From: Larix kaempferi
Taxonomy: Eukaryota > Streptophyta > Pinopsida > Pinales > Pinaceae
DNA: 64,000 nucleotides
NCBI GenBank assembly: GCA_027924585.1
Contig: BSBM01000904.1
Location: forward strand, 21,413,001 to 21,477,000
Direction of reading: 5' to 3'
Below are positions 21,643-32,606 of this stretch, piece by piece. Within the stretch, counting starts at the first letter, position 1. Every line of letters starts with the position of its first letter. Below the pieces are notes generated by a model. That model saw only the letters and a program-made list of their open reading frames with translations, ran no database searches and was not told the origin of the DNA. Made by a program: the position numbers and the translations under genes.

Positions 21643-22770
21643 GGACCAACAGCTAATATATATATATATATACATAGAATATACGAGGTGGCAGATGGGG
21701 CACCAGCTAGAGGAGCATGTGCACAGGGAGGGGTTGTATCGCATTTTGGGGTTCGGACTGTGACAGCGGCAGGATTACGACCCTATCAAATCAGCAAGCG
21801 TTCTGAATCATCAGCAGATGACAGGTCTTTTTGACAAGTACGATGATTAGTTAGCCTGGATCAACGCCGGCGCCCGACATGTTTGGCACTTGGCAACACA
21901 CCGTGGCGGCATGGCTTGTGGCACCACGGATGATAGTTCGCACGGGGATGACACGAAGAGCAGCTGAGAGCAATGTGGTCATCCATCACACACCTAGGAA
22001 GCCCGGTCACCACACACAGGAGAAATGATGATAGAATCAACACATTAGGTGAACGGATTCGCGGAGGGTTTTCGAAGCAGGTGTCCCGGACGATATAAAT
22101 GCATAAATACAGGCACCAGAGGTTAAGCGGAGCAAAGAGGTATTTAACAGAAGCAATAAATACATGCTGCGAGTGGGTCAGGGAATTACATAAGTTAGGA
22201 ATTCCAAAGAGGCTGTGGAAATGATCCATTTCATTTCGTGCGGCAGCACACCAGGGGCGTTGCGGGCCCAAACGACGAGTGTGCATGAGCGCCTTGAGAA
22301 GAAAGAAGCTTGGGCACTTGGGTATCACAGAGATGAGGTTTCATCCAAGATGTCTAAGTATGTGGTAGTAGTTTTAAGCTTCACGGTCCCAGTGAACACA
22401 AGAGTAACAGGGGTGGCATCCCCCTAGCCCCGGTAGGAAGCAATCCAAGGTGTGAAACAAATGTGTCAGAGCAGTCGGCCTGGTTCTCACCTTGGCATCG
22501 TCGATGACTTCTTTCTCAGTCTAGAATGAATGAAGAGTGAACCAATAGACTCCAAGGAGGTAGATGATGAAGGTTTCGAAGACTAGAGGATGAGAGCAAT
22601 AAGTACATGACAACGAACCAGAGATCGACGGACGGAGATGAGAAGTACACAACAGCGAGTTCCATACGGAAAGAACAAGTTCAGAAACAGGGTACAGCGA
22701 AGGATGGGTACCAACCAGGAGTGTCCACCTGAGGTGGCTCGGGACAATCCACAAGATTGTGTTGGGGGCT
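21643..22770 (+). other. tail between integrase and 3' LTR, with polypurine tract
   Basis: This 1.1-kb tail has a (TA)n run at about 21656-21672 and ends in GTTGGGGGCT (22761-22770), a purine-rich tract directly before the 3' LTR. The plus frames are broken. The longest frame is 155 codons on the minus strand (21861-22328) and matches nothing I know. Athila elements carry an env-like gene and some Tat elements an antisense frame at this place, but I see no membrane segment or motif to support either. Confidence 0.5.
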
Positions 22771-23461
22771 TGTTGGCACGGGATAGATCTGCAGGAAGTG
22801 CGGAAGCCGACATATGCGAAAGGGCCATTCCGCGGAAAAAGGACCTTTCGCCACTTTTGCGGAAGCATAAGATTTGTTAGATTAGACAAGTCGGTCATGT
22901 GGACCATTTTGTAAATATAATGGAAGAATATAAATAGAGTAGGATTGTAATCCTAAGGGCATCGAAGTTGGAGAGATTGATCTGATCTTTTGGGTTCGTT
23001 TGTATCCGCGATATGATGACTTGACAGTTTCTGCGAGGTTTATTCCACAGGTTTTGATGAATGAATGAAGATGTTCGGTTATGATATGAATTTTGTTGGT
23101 GTGCAATGATGCGATGATGAATAATGGGTTATGTGAATGTTTTCTATTGATTAATGTGAATATGTTGCTGAGTATGTTCTAAATGTATGAGAATGATTTA
23201 AGACGTGAATGACTAGTTAATGATATGTTATGAATGCTATAATCTCTGGTTAGTGCGAAGGCAATGTGTGCATATCCTCTACACAACTGCAAATACTTGG
23301 TTCCAGCATCCCTCTTATCCACCTCGGGTGAGATTGCACTTGCTCTGCAAGTGTTGCTGGGAAGGGTTACACCTTTTCGAGACGGTGTATAAGGGAGTTA
23401 GGTTGATAGTTTGTTGGTGACAATGCGGTGTGAACCCCTGTTGATAGACTATGCATCAACA
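22771..23461 (+). repeat. 3' LTR of the large gypsy element
   Basis: This 691-bp LTR starts TGTTGGCACGGG and ends GCATCAACA. It keeps the TATA box at 22928-22937. By eye about 43 of 691 positions differ from the 5' LTR. Confidence 0.95.
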
Positions 23462-23466
23462 AGTAC
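23462..23466. repeat. target-site duplication AGTAC (right)
   Basis: AGTAC follows the 3' LTR directly and matches 12845-12849. Confidence 0.95.
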
Positions 23467-23953
23467 AAGTCGGCCCCATTGAGGAAGTTTCTAATGAACA
23501 AAATAATATAAATAAAATGCTTCACATTTCATTTGTTTATACTCATTTCATCACATCTTCTTCTCTCCACTTGTGTGCACCTCCTAGTTAGGCCTAGCTA
23601 AGGAAAGAAGTATAATTTTCGGGGTTATCTTATTCTCTTGGACTATCCACTGCCCCTATTAGGGTTTCTTGTGAAGGAGGGCGAACTTCTCTTGTGCTAA
23701 GGATCATCTTAATGATTGGTATTGTATTTTAATTGGATTAATTTCTTCTTAGAAAAGTTTGTTGGGTTTTCTCCTTATTGGGTTTCCTAGGGTAAAAATA
23801 TTTGTGACTCTTGCGCATGGTTATCTTTCAGTGATCGTTGTTTCTTTATTTTCGCTGCAAGTGAATGTTGATTATGCAATGAAATTGTGGGATGAAATAG
23901 ATTTTTGAAGAATCATTGTGATTGCCAATAATTAATTCGATAAAAATTCAACA
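23467..23953 (+). repeat. Ty1/copia 5' LTR, right part
   Basis: This is the continuation of the copia LTR begun at 12560. It has a TATA-like TATAAATAAA (23507-23516) and ends AAAATTCAACA, the inverted match of the LTR start. It is followed without a gap by the primer site. Confidence 0.75.
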
Positions 23954-23969
23954 TGGTATCAGAGCAGTG
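23954..23969 (+). other. primer binding site (initiator Met tRNA type)
   Basis: TGGTATCAGAGCAGTG directly after the LTR end CAACA is the standard Ty1/copia site in plants. Confidence 0.9.
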
Positions 23970-24322
23970 TTGAATATAAGCCATTTCCAGAGACTTTTTT
24001 TTCCCTAATATGAAAACTAGGGTTTCCAAGTTTGGAAATTTCTCTCCATAGATTGGACTTGAATATAGCACTTTAGAACTCACCCTAGGAGGGCGCACTT
24101 ATCTATGAAATCATATTTTAGTTTTGTGAAAATTCATTTCTGACCTAATCTCTATCGAAATAAGAGAATTAGGGATTCCAATTTTGAACACTTTTGGCCA
24201 TAGATTGGACTGAAAAATATTGTTATGGAGGTCACCTAAGGAGGGCACATCTATCTGTGGATTCAGATTTCAATTTTGACCTAATTTTTGGCTCTAGGGT
24301 TTCTGGATTAGATCTTGACAAG

Positions 24323-25170
24323 ATGGTGTCCAGTATCAGAGTAGAAGACAGGTTGGATGGTGCTTCAAATTTCAAATCTTGGAAAACAAGAATACTCCTC
24401 ATCATGGATGAAAATGAGATCCAAAGTAAAAATAAAGAAATATGTCTCAGAACCAAAATATATTGAAGAGAAAGCCAAATATAAGAATAATGAAGTAAAA
24501 GCCAAGAGGATCTTAATAGGTTCTGTAAAATACCACTTGATTCCACATATTGCAAAATTGAAGAATGACAAAGCAATGTACGATGCCTCATTAGGATTGT
24601 TTGAAAGCAAAAACACTAGCAGGAAGCTAGCCTTGAGGAATTAGCTCTGTTGCATGAAGATGACCAACTCATATTCTGTTGCTACTTACTTTATGAAAGT
24701 ATCCCAATTGAGAGATCAAATTAAGTCCATTGGATACGTTATTGATGATGCAGAACGTGTTATGGTAGCCCTTAATGGACTCCATTCCTCATGGAAATCA
24801 TTTATTCAATGTGTTTGTGGAAGAGAAGAGTTACCCAAGTTTGATTGACTATGGGTTGATTGTGTTCAAGAGGAGGTTAGAGTATTATCCAAGAATAGCT
24901 TACAAAAACCTCAGTAGTTAGAAAATCAAGCTCTTGCAACTCATGCGAGAAAATGAAAAGGAAGAAGAAACTTTAGAAAGAGAAACACATGTGGAAGATC
25001 AACTCCAACTCAAGGACAAAAAGAGAAGGATCTTTCAAAGATAAAATGTTTCACTTGTTAGAAATTTGATCACTATGATTATCATTGTACTCAAAAGAAA
25101 AGGAAGGGAAAGCAACATGCATCAATAGCTAGTGTTGATCAGGCTCCATCAAAGAAGAAAAAATAAGATA
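24323..25170 (+). pseudogene. Ty1/copia gag relic
   Basis: An ATG at 24323 begins MVSSIRVEDRLDGASNFKSWK, the typical start of a plant copia gag. A frameshift near 24420 leads to AKRILIGSVKYHLIPHIAKL, then SYSVATYFMKVSQLRDQIKSIG and VMVALNGLHSSWKSF, all in order for the UBN2/Retrotran_gag family. At about 25047-25090 CFTC..FDHYDYHC is a zinc knuckle with a stop codon in it. Stops at about 24642 and 24846 break the frame. The N-terminal length and order look normal. Protease should follow but is missing. Confidence 0.85.
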
Positions 25171-26160
25171 AACTTGATGAGATTGCAGATGAACTCTGAA
25201 AGGAGTACTTCTTCTAGTACACTCTAGGTATATGTGCACCAATGACAGTATTATCTCTTGATGATGTTTTGTATTATATGATTGTCATTTGTGATTTAAT
25301 TCATGAATACCTAGGTTGCATTCTTTGATAAGTTCCTGACAAGAAAGAAGATCAATATTTTGAGATCAGAAGAATTCACCTCCAAGGACTTCAATGATTT
25401 CTGCAAGGAGGCAGAGATCAAGAGGGAGTCAACAAGCAAGATAAATATTCTTTGTACAAAAATAAATTTTATTGGAGTAGACAAGAGAGAGTTATATATT
25501 TTGTGGTACATAGTGAGGGTCAAGATTTTCAGATTCAGTGAGTCATATCCTGAAGCTAGCATGGATTCATGATACCTTGTAGATGCAAAGAGACATTGAG
25601 ATCCTAGTGGTACCTTCACGGAGGAAAAAATACCTCATAGGTTCTTGAGCCATATGAAATTGATGAGTCACATAATTGATTTCGATTCTTCCAATTATGA
25701 TGAGGTAACATGCCAACAAGTTTGGAAGGATTCCATGATGTAGGATTTTCAATCTATCATGAATAATGATATATGTTCCAAGACATGATGGGAATTCAAA
25801 GGTGACTTCCAAGTGGATCTATAAGATCAAGCATGATTAGCATCTGGGAAGGCACATTATACAGGCTATGGAGCTATCCATTTTGTAGACAATGAGAGAG
25901 TCTTGGATGAAATTCAATGTTTATATGTAGACCCACTTGATGGGAGATGAAACAGATTGATACACAAGGATCAACAATGCAAAAGGAAACATGTTGCTTC
26001 AGTGTAGGATACTCATATATAGAGAAATCAGAGTGTCCAAATGTAGATGGATTAGGATACTCAAATAGAGCAAGATGCTCCAGCACAGATTGAGTAGCTA
26101 TAACATAGCTTATTGATGATAAAGAAGGACTTCTACAGACTCAAGGAGACACCTATTACA
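25171..26160 (+). pseudogene. Ty1/copia pol remnants with large internal deletion
   Basis: After gag only scraps of pol remain. EEFTSKDFNDFCKEAEIKRE (about 25364-25423) is from the integrase core. Then, after about 60 unrelated codons, PSGTFTEEKIPHRFLSHMKLMSHIID and YDEVTCQQVWKDSMM (about 25600-25740) are from the linker and start of RT. The protease, most of integrase and nearly all of RT and RNase H are gone. The stretch AHYTGYGAIHFVDNERVLDEI (about 25855-25915) is open but not assigned. No 3' LTR of this element is visible before the next element. Confidence 0.7.
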
Positions 26161-26334
26161 GCGTAATTTTCCACCTTGTGAGCATCAACATTGATTGGCC
26201 TTCAGTACTCATTTTATTGACTCAGGAACCAAGTTTCCCTATTTTTGTTCCTGCACGCTTGTTGTTCCATAATAGCCAGCGTACACGCAGGCTGCCCCTA
26301 ATTATCCCGCGTACATCAAGTTACATGATAAAAA
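26161..26334 (+). repeat. possible left part of the Tat-like element's 5' LTR
   Basis: This interval lies between the copia relic and the LARD-like insertion. Joined across that insertion it continues at 31901. Because 31901-32599 ends in a Tat-type primer site, this left piece is probably the start of that LTR. The true first base is not identifiable. Its last five bases AAAAA (26330-26334) are the LARD target duplication. Confidence 0.4.
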
Positions 26335-28355
26335 TGTAATGTCCCTTGTTAGGAATTTTATCAAAATGGCAATTTTTCACTTTTTTCCCTAGTTAGACCT
26401 TTGACTAGTTTTGATCTCTAGGTCCCAAATTTGCCCCAAATGATCCCAAATATTCTGAGAAGGTATATGAATGATATTTGAACATAAATATGTGTTTCAG
26501 GGATGCCTTTGTACCTTTAAAATGCTTCTGAAAATCCTCTTTCAATTCTGGTCAATGTAGGTAACTTTACTAGTGATTTCCCTTTGACTAGTATTGGTCT
26601 CTAGGTCTCAAATTGACTCCAAATCCATTCAAATCTTCAAGGAAGGTGTATGAATGATATTAGTAATTGAATATGATGTTTAGGGATGACATATGGCCAC
26701 CAAAATACCTCTTCAAACTCTCTTAAGATTCTGGACCAAGTATGCAATTTTACTAGTAATTTGGGGTTCAAATCCCCCTGGGGTAAGTACTGAAAATGGC
26801 TTCCCAAATGCCTCCAAACCCACTCAAATTTATGAAAATAGGTATGTAATGTGTTAAGTATGTTATTAAGGTCTCATATACACCATTAATTGTTTATTAC
26901 AACTCTTCTCACCCTCTCCCATTCAACTGCAAAAATCACCAATTCGACCCTTGGGGAAATGACACTATTTCTTCTCCCAATGCAATTAAACTGAGTAAAA
27001 ATACTTCAAATGCTCAAGTACAGTACATGAAACTTGTATAAGACATCCATGGAAGTATATTTATCACAAATATATCATATAATCATCCATTCATTCGAAA
27101 TCATTAGCATTACATTCATTCACAACAAGGTAGTGGGGAAATGGCACTATTCTTTCATTAAAATTGAGATTTATACATTTCTACTTGGAATTTCGACCTG
27201 AAACTTTCTGGAGATGAATAACAGAGTATTTAATTCATATTAAAAAATAAATGGGGCATTAGAATCCAAAGAGTACAATAGCTCACCAAAAACGCCCTCC
27301 CTCAAGGATCAAGAATATGCCATCAAAACTGGAAATGGTTGAAGGAGTGAGCTGCAATAGAAGAAACCATGAGATGCCTTGTAGCTTACACCTGCAAATA
27401 TAGACTCCATTAAATCTCCAAATGAAAGTTCTGAATGGCATTTCCAATTACCAAATTGGATGGGAATCTTTCACCCTCGAAATTGGCTAAGGCAAGCAAC
27501 TAGTCATCCACTAGCTCTCCCTCTTCACAAATGCAATTGCAAATTCTACAAATGATCAAAAGCTGGCTTCATTCTTTTTTATTGGAATTTATAAAGTTCT
27601 AATGTCCTCCATGGGTCGAATTCCTTCCAAGAGACTCATGCCAACTCAAGTTGGGAAGAGATTCCAAAGAACGCCACTTGTACAACAATTCCTAGTCTCC
27701 CACTTCCACCAAATCACATGTGGAAGCATCTTAGCTGCCCTAACACCCTTGAGCTCCCTCTTGGAGTCTATTTTTAGCCCTGACATGTCATATATGTCAT
27801 ATGTCAGCCTTCAGGTCTGATTTGTGTCATAGGTGTCATAGCATCTTCATCATTGTTGTCATAGAGCTAGGGAATCTAGCCCAAGTGTCTCACTAGCTCC
27901 AAATTGCCTCTTCCTCTTCCATGGGAGTTAATCTTCCTCTATATTTCGACCTTGTATGATTCATGCCATGAATAATACATTTTGGAATCCCCCAAGTATG
28001 TTACCATTCACCTTGAATTCGAATTAGTGAGAGAATGATGCCAAGTGTAGTGGGGAAATCTAGCCATATGTGGGTCCCACTTCCTCCATGTGTCTTCATG
28101 ATCAAATGCCACTTTTATTTTCACTTGTATATATTTATTTAGCTCCTTTATTAAATATTTATGCCATTCTAATGTTCAAACATCATTTGTTATCCCCCTT
28201 ATTCCAAATCCCAAAGCTTCCACCCCAAACCTAGGAAACTAGTAATTTTTCTCCTTGGCAATTATTTGACCCTTAACATCAATTTTACAAACTCTAATGA
28301 ATATGGCCAATGTGATTAGGCCATTATGACCCAATTCCAAATTTGGGACATGACA
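26335..28355 (-). repeat. LARD 3' LTR (left copy)
   Basis: This 2021-bp LTR has TGTAATGTCCC...GGGACATGACA ends. A 72-codon plus frame at 27602-27820 is also open in the other copy but is probably fortuitous, since it lies in LTR sequence antisense to the element. Confidence 0.9.
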
Positions 28356-28372
28356 AATCCTCCCTTCCCAAT
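28356..28372 (-). other. LARD polypurine tract (reverse complement on +)
   Basis: AATCCTCCCTTCCCAAT follows the left LTR. On the minus strand this is a purine-rich run directly upstream of the 3' LTR, as required for plus-strand priming. Confidence 0.75.
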
Positions 28373-28415
28373 ATTTCTTGTCCTCAAGCAATTTCAAACA
28401 TGGGTGTTGAAGAAC

Positions 28416-29312
28416 CTACTTTCTGTATAATTCTTTTAAGTTGCCATTGAATTGCCCAACCTTGAGTCTTTGAGTTTCCATGAATATTTTAGAGAGGAAC
28501 CACCATGCTTGCTGCTGCACTACTCTAATAAAAATCACTTTATTAAGTGGGAAATCCATCTCCCATACTGCTTGTTTCCCCAAAAAAATTGAAACCAATG
28601 AGACAAAAATTATTCCAAGGTCCCATTGCTTGTATTGCACCCCAACAATTAAAAGTGCTCTCCAACCCATACCATCAGATAAGAGGATTCTTGGATCCCA
28701 TTTTCTTGTATGCATTCTTCCAAACATCATGAGTACAAAATATATATCATCAAAAAACATAACAACATAATGAAAATGTACATCAAGAAGATGCTTCATC
28801 AAAGAATCATGAAAGTGCTTATACCTCCAAGTAAGTAGACCACCATTTGCTAGGTGCATACAATCTTCAAGTGACCAATCAAATCTGCTCCAATGACATA
28901 GGTGAGGATCCCATGTCCAATAGTGCTGCTCCAAAAGAATGTGATATGCATCAAAATATTCAGGCATGCATTCTTTCATCCAAGAAGTGAATGAAGAATC
29001 TCCACTAAAATCTGAACCAAATAATGAGCAGGAAAAACAAGGAGACTTCAAAGGACTCAAAGAAGTCTCATCCATACATCCATGAGGATATGTATCATCA
29101 TAAGGTAAAGCAATATGCTGCTGCAATTCTAAATAATGAGGTGCTCTATTCATGTCATCATCAAAAGGAGAGGTAGGAGTTTCATACCCCTCATGTGGCG
29201 CCACTAGAAAAATACCTTTCACCCAATTTTCATCCCAAAGTGATGTGGCTGGAAAAGAAGTATGGGGTGAGGAATTATGAACCAAATTTAAATCTTTACC
29301 ATTCTTACCCAT
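28416..29312 (-). CDS. LARD internal open frame, C-terminal part (298 codons), function unknown
   Basis: An uninterrupted minus frame starts ATG at 29312 and ends at 28416. The protein has many Trp, His, Asp and Cys residues. One run (about residues 115-160) contains HYWTWDPHLCHWSRFDW and LANGGLLTWRYKHF, and a later run (about 180-200) is hydrophobic. I recognise no retroviral domain: no zinc knuckle, no DSG, no YxDD, no DDE. It lies in the same frame as the 129-codon frame upstream, with only TAA, three codons and TAG between them, so the two were probably once one gene of about 432 codons. The element could have mobilised itself with proteins of a gypsy relative; whether this protein helps is unknown. 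An accidental frame of this length is unlikely in AT-rich DNA. Confidence 0.55.
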   Translation of the reverse strand: MGKNGKDLNLVHNSSPHTSFPATSLWDENWVKGIFLVAPHEGYETPTSPFDDDMNRAPHYLELQQHIALPYDDTYPHGCMDETSLSPLKSPCFSCSLFGSDFSGDSSFTSWMKECMPEYFDAYHILLEQHYWTWDPHLCHWSRFDWSLEDCMHLANGGLLTWRYKHFHDSLMKHLLDVHFHYVVMFFDDIYFVLMMFGRMHTRKWDPRILLSDGMGWRALLIVGVQYKQWDLGIIFVSLVSIFLGKQAVWEMDFPLNKVIFIRVVQQQAWWFLSKIFMETQRLKVGQFNGNLKELYRK

Positions 29313-29324
29313 CTAAATATTCAA

Positions 29325-29714
29325 TTAATCTTCTCCATAATTGGTTGGTCCAACTATTGTGAGATCATGTGCCTCCTCCAAGGCATTGCAGCTCTCCCCA
29401 TGAGGCAACGCATCATCCATTTGAAAAAATACAAGTGCTTGTTCTTCTTCTTGTTTGATTGTATCATCTTCAAGCAACTGCTTATCAACATGTACCTCAT
29501 GTTCCACCATTACTTGAGGTTCCTCCTTGGCAATTATTTCATCAATTTCCTTCTTTTCCTTGAAAACAAAACCATTTTTCAAGTTGCTTTCAAGTTGACT
29601 AATCAACAATTCGAACCCTTGCATTACTTGCCTCCACTGGTCTTCAAAATATGGTTTTAGTAATTTTATAAACTCCTCATTCTCCTCTAAGGTTCCTTTT
29701 TTATCCCTAGTCAT
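29325..29714 (-). CDS. LARD internal open frame, N-terminal part (129 codons), gag-like coiled coil?
   Basis: A minus frame starts ATG at 29714, about 145 bp inside the primer site, where a gag would start. It is very acidic with Glu/Lys-rich stretches (residues 45-95) that suit a coiled coil, and the early part FEDQWRQVMQGFELLISQLES has heptad-like spacing. It has no zinc knuckle. It ends with TAA and is followed in the same frame by the 298-codon frame. Its position fits a gag N-terminal domain, but the sequence does not prove it. Confidence 0.45.
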   Translation of the reverse strand: MTRDKKGTLEENEEFIKLLKPYFEDQWRQVMQGFELLISQLESNLKNGFVFKEKKEIDEIIAKEEPQVMVEHEVHVDKQLLEDDTIKQEEEQALVFFQMDDALPHGESCNALEEAHDLTIVGPTNYGED

Positions 29715-29858
29715 GGTTTTCTCAAATGCACTTTTTTTTCCCTTTTGTTTTTCCTAGTTCCTCCTCTTCAACAATATTACTTCTAATTCCAATGTATAAG
29801 ATTGGTCCCTAAATTTTTGTCGTCATAAATATCAGACCACATCAGGTGCCAAGATCAT

Positions 29859-29871
29859 GCTCTGATACCAC
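29859..29871 (-). other. LARD primer binding site (minus strand)
   Basis: GCTCTGATACCA is the reverse complement of TGGTATCAGAGC. It ends one base before the right LTR starts at 29872. Confidence 0.9.
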
Positions 29872-31895
29872 TGTAATGTCCCTTGTTAGGAATTTGATCA
29901 AAATGGCAATTTTTCACTTTTTTCCCTAGTTAGACCTTTGACTAGTTTTGATCTCTAGGTCCCAAATTTGCCCCAAATGATCCCAAATCTTCTGAGAGGG
30001 TATATGAATGATATTAGAACATAAATATGTGTTTCAGGGATGCCTTTGTACCTTTAAAATACTTCTGTAAATCCTCTTTCAATTCTGGTCAATGTAGGTA
30101 ACTTTACTAGTGATTTCCCTTTAACTAGTATTGGTCTCTAGGTCTCAAATTGACTCCAAATCCCTTCAAATATTCAAGGAAGGTGTATGAATGATATTAG
30201 TAATTGAATATGATGTTTAGGGATGACATATGGCCACCAAAATACCTCTTCAAACTCTCTTAAGATTCTGGACCAAGTATGCAATTTTACTAGTAATTTG
30301 GGGTTCAAATCCCCCTGGGGTAAGTACTGAAAATGGCTTCCCAAATGCCTCCAAACCCACTCAAATTTATGAAAAGAGGTATGTAATGTGTTAAGTATGT
30401 TATTAAGGTCTCATATACACCATTAATGGTTTATTAAAACTCTTCTCACCCTCTCCCATTCAACTGCAAAAATCACCAATTCGACCCTTGGGGAAATGAC
30501 ACTATTTCTTCTCCCAATGCAATTAAACTGAGTTAAAATACCTCAAATGCTCAAGTACAGTACATGAAACTTGTATAAGACATACATGGAAGTATATTTA
30601 TCACAAATATATCATATAATCATCCATTCATTCGAAATCATCAGCATTACATTGATTCACAACAAGGTAGTGGGGAAATGGCACTGTTCTTTCATTAAAA
30701 TTGAGATTTATACATTTCTACTTGGAATTTCGACCTGAAAATTTATGGAGATGAAGAACAGAGTATTTAATTCATATTACAAAATAAATGGGGCATTAGA
30801 AGCTCCCCCAAAGAGTACAATATCTCACCAAAAACGCCATCCCTCAAGGATCAAGAATGCCATCAAAACTGGAAATGGTTGAAGGAGTGAGCTGCAATAG
30901 AAGAAACCATGAGCTGCCCTGTAGCTTACACCTACAAATAAATACTCCATTAAATCTCCAAATGAAAGGTCTGAATGGCCTTTCCAATTACCAACTTGGA
31001 TGGGAATCTTTCACCCTCGAAATTGGCTAAGGCAAGCAACTAGTCATCCACTAGCTCTCCCTCTTCACAAATGCAATCGCAAATTCTACAAATGATCAAA
31101 AGTTGGTTTCATTCTTTGTTATTGACATTTATAAAGTTCTAATGTCCTCCATGGGTCGAATTCCTTCCAAGAGACTCATGCCAACTCAAGTTGGGAAGAG
31201 ATTCCAAAGAACGCCACTTGTACAACAATTCCTAGTCTCCCACTTCCACCAAATCACATGTGGAAGCATCTTAGCTGCCCTAACAACCTTGAGCTCCCTC
31301 TTGGAGTCTATTTTTAGCCCTGACATGTCATATATGTCATATGTCAGCCTTCAGGTCTGATTTGTGCCATAGGTGTCATAGCATCTTCATCATTGTTGTC
31401 ATAGAGCTAGGGAATCTATCCCAAGTGTCTTACTAGCTCCAAATTGTCTCTTCCTCTTCCATGGGAGTTACTCTTCTTCTATATTTCGACCTTGGATGAT
31501 TCATGCCATGAATAATACCTTTTGGACTCCCCCAAGTATGTTACCATTCACCTTGAATTCAAATTGGTGAGAGAATGATGCCAAGTGTAGTGGGGAAATC
31601 TAGCCATATGCGGGTCCCACTTCCTCCATGTGTCTTCATGATCAAATGCCACTTTTATTTTCACTTGTATATATTTATTTATCTCATTTATTAAATATTT
31701 ATGCCATTCTAATGTTCAAACATAATTTATTATCCCCCTTATTCCGAATCCCAAAGCTTCCACCCCAAACCTAGGAAACTAGTAATTTTCCTCCCTGGCA
31801 ATTATTTGACACTTAACATCAATTTTACAAACTCTAATGAATATGGCCAATGTGATTAGGCCATTATGACCCAATTCCAAATTTGGGACATGACA
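29872..31895 (-). repeat. LARD 5' LTR (right copy)
   Basis: This 2024-bp LTR has the same ends as the left copy and scattered single-base differences. Confidence 0.9.
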
Positions 31896-31900
31896 AAAAA

Positions 31901-32599
31901 AAATAGAAAAAATACTTTTTACTCCCAAAAAGCGGTCTTAGGGTGACCTTTGGACCTCCATATACCCCGGAACGACTCGATTCGACCTTTCACTTACCTT
32001 TGGAAGGCTATATATTGAGCTCTTATGGTGTATGGAAGAGAGGAGAAAGAGAGAGCAACATAACTCTAGTGGATTTTTGCCATGACTTGATTCTACACTC
32101 ATTGATCCTTGTTGCTGTGAACTCCTTATGTTCACCTACCAAACTCCTTTAATAATTTGAGTTTGCCATTGCATGAGGGATTGAAGTGGTGGAGGCACAA
32201 GTGGAGAGACCTAGTTCTTGGTTCAGATTGGTTGCCAGCAAGAGGTTGTATCATGTACTTCTTGTTATTTATTAATGGAAATACTCATTTTCTCGTCCAA
32301 TTGATGTTGTGAATGTTGTTTAAATTACATTGGGTTACATTTACTTATGATATCATGGATCATGTTATTGATTATGCTAATGCCTTTCACATATTATATG
32401 CACTTGCTTGTATTTGTTGTTGAGACTAATATGCAAGGTCAAGTGTAGAGGTTGAAAGCTCAACGGGGATCTTCTTCGAACATCCGGTTGAAGGTTGGTT
32501 TTATTTTTCATATCTTAGCATTTTCATTATAATAACATTGCATTGGGAATTGAGTCATTTTCTGGTAGTCATCTATCTGTTGTGGTCTACCCCGATCCA
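31901..32599 (+). repeat. 5' LTR, right part, of a Tat/Ogre-like gypsy element
   Basis: This interval ends in GATCCA just before a Tat-type primer site at 32607. It holds a TATA-like CTATATATTG (about 32008). The LARD element is inserted upstream of this TATA box, which would have separated the promoter from any upstream LTR signals. Confidence 0.6.
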
Positions 32600-32606
32600 T
32601 AGGAAA

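Larger units (their letters stand above)
12850..23461 (+). mobile_element. complete but decayed Ty3/gypsy retrotransposon
   Basis: The boundaries are exact. Two 691-bp LTRs (12850-13540 and 22771-23461) both start TGTTGGCA and end TCAACA, flanked by AGTAC on both sides. The order inside is primer site, gag with several zinc knuckles, protease, a gag-like extra domain, RT, RNase H, integrase, a 1.1-kb tail and a polypurine tract. Integrase after RT makes it Ty3/gypsy. The LTRs differ at about 6% of positions by eye count, mostly by transitions. The coding line has about 18 premature stops, two frameshifts and a solo-LTR insertion (18432-19750), so it is not autonomous now. It sits inside a copia LTR and is therefore younger than that copia element. 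Confidence 0.95.
26335..31895 (-). mobile_element. LARD-like non-autonomous LTR retrotransposon (minus strand)
   Basis: Two long LTRs (2021 and 2024 bp, about 2-3% different by eye) start TGTAATGTCCC and end GGGACATGACA. AAAAA flanks both sides (26330-26334 and 31896-31900) as a 5-bp target duplication, although a poly-A duplication is weak evidence taken alone. GCTCTGATACCA (29859-29870) next to the right LTR is the reverse complement of the Met-tRNA primer site. CTCCCTTCCC next to the left LTR is the reverse complement of a polypurine tract. The element therefore points left. The 1.5-kb interior has no protease, RT or integrase. It holds one long minus frame of about 432 codons with two stops in the middle. 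The low LTR difference makes it one of the youngest insertions in the window. Confidence 0.9.

Noticed and set aside
21861-22328. Env-like gene downstream of integrase
   Set aside because: No signal peptide, membrane segment or cleavage site could be seen, and the frame is antisense; listed only as a low-interest observation.
27602-27820. 72-codon frame present in both LARD LTRs
   Set aside because: It is conserved only because the two LTRs are near-identical copies, and it is antisense to the element.
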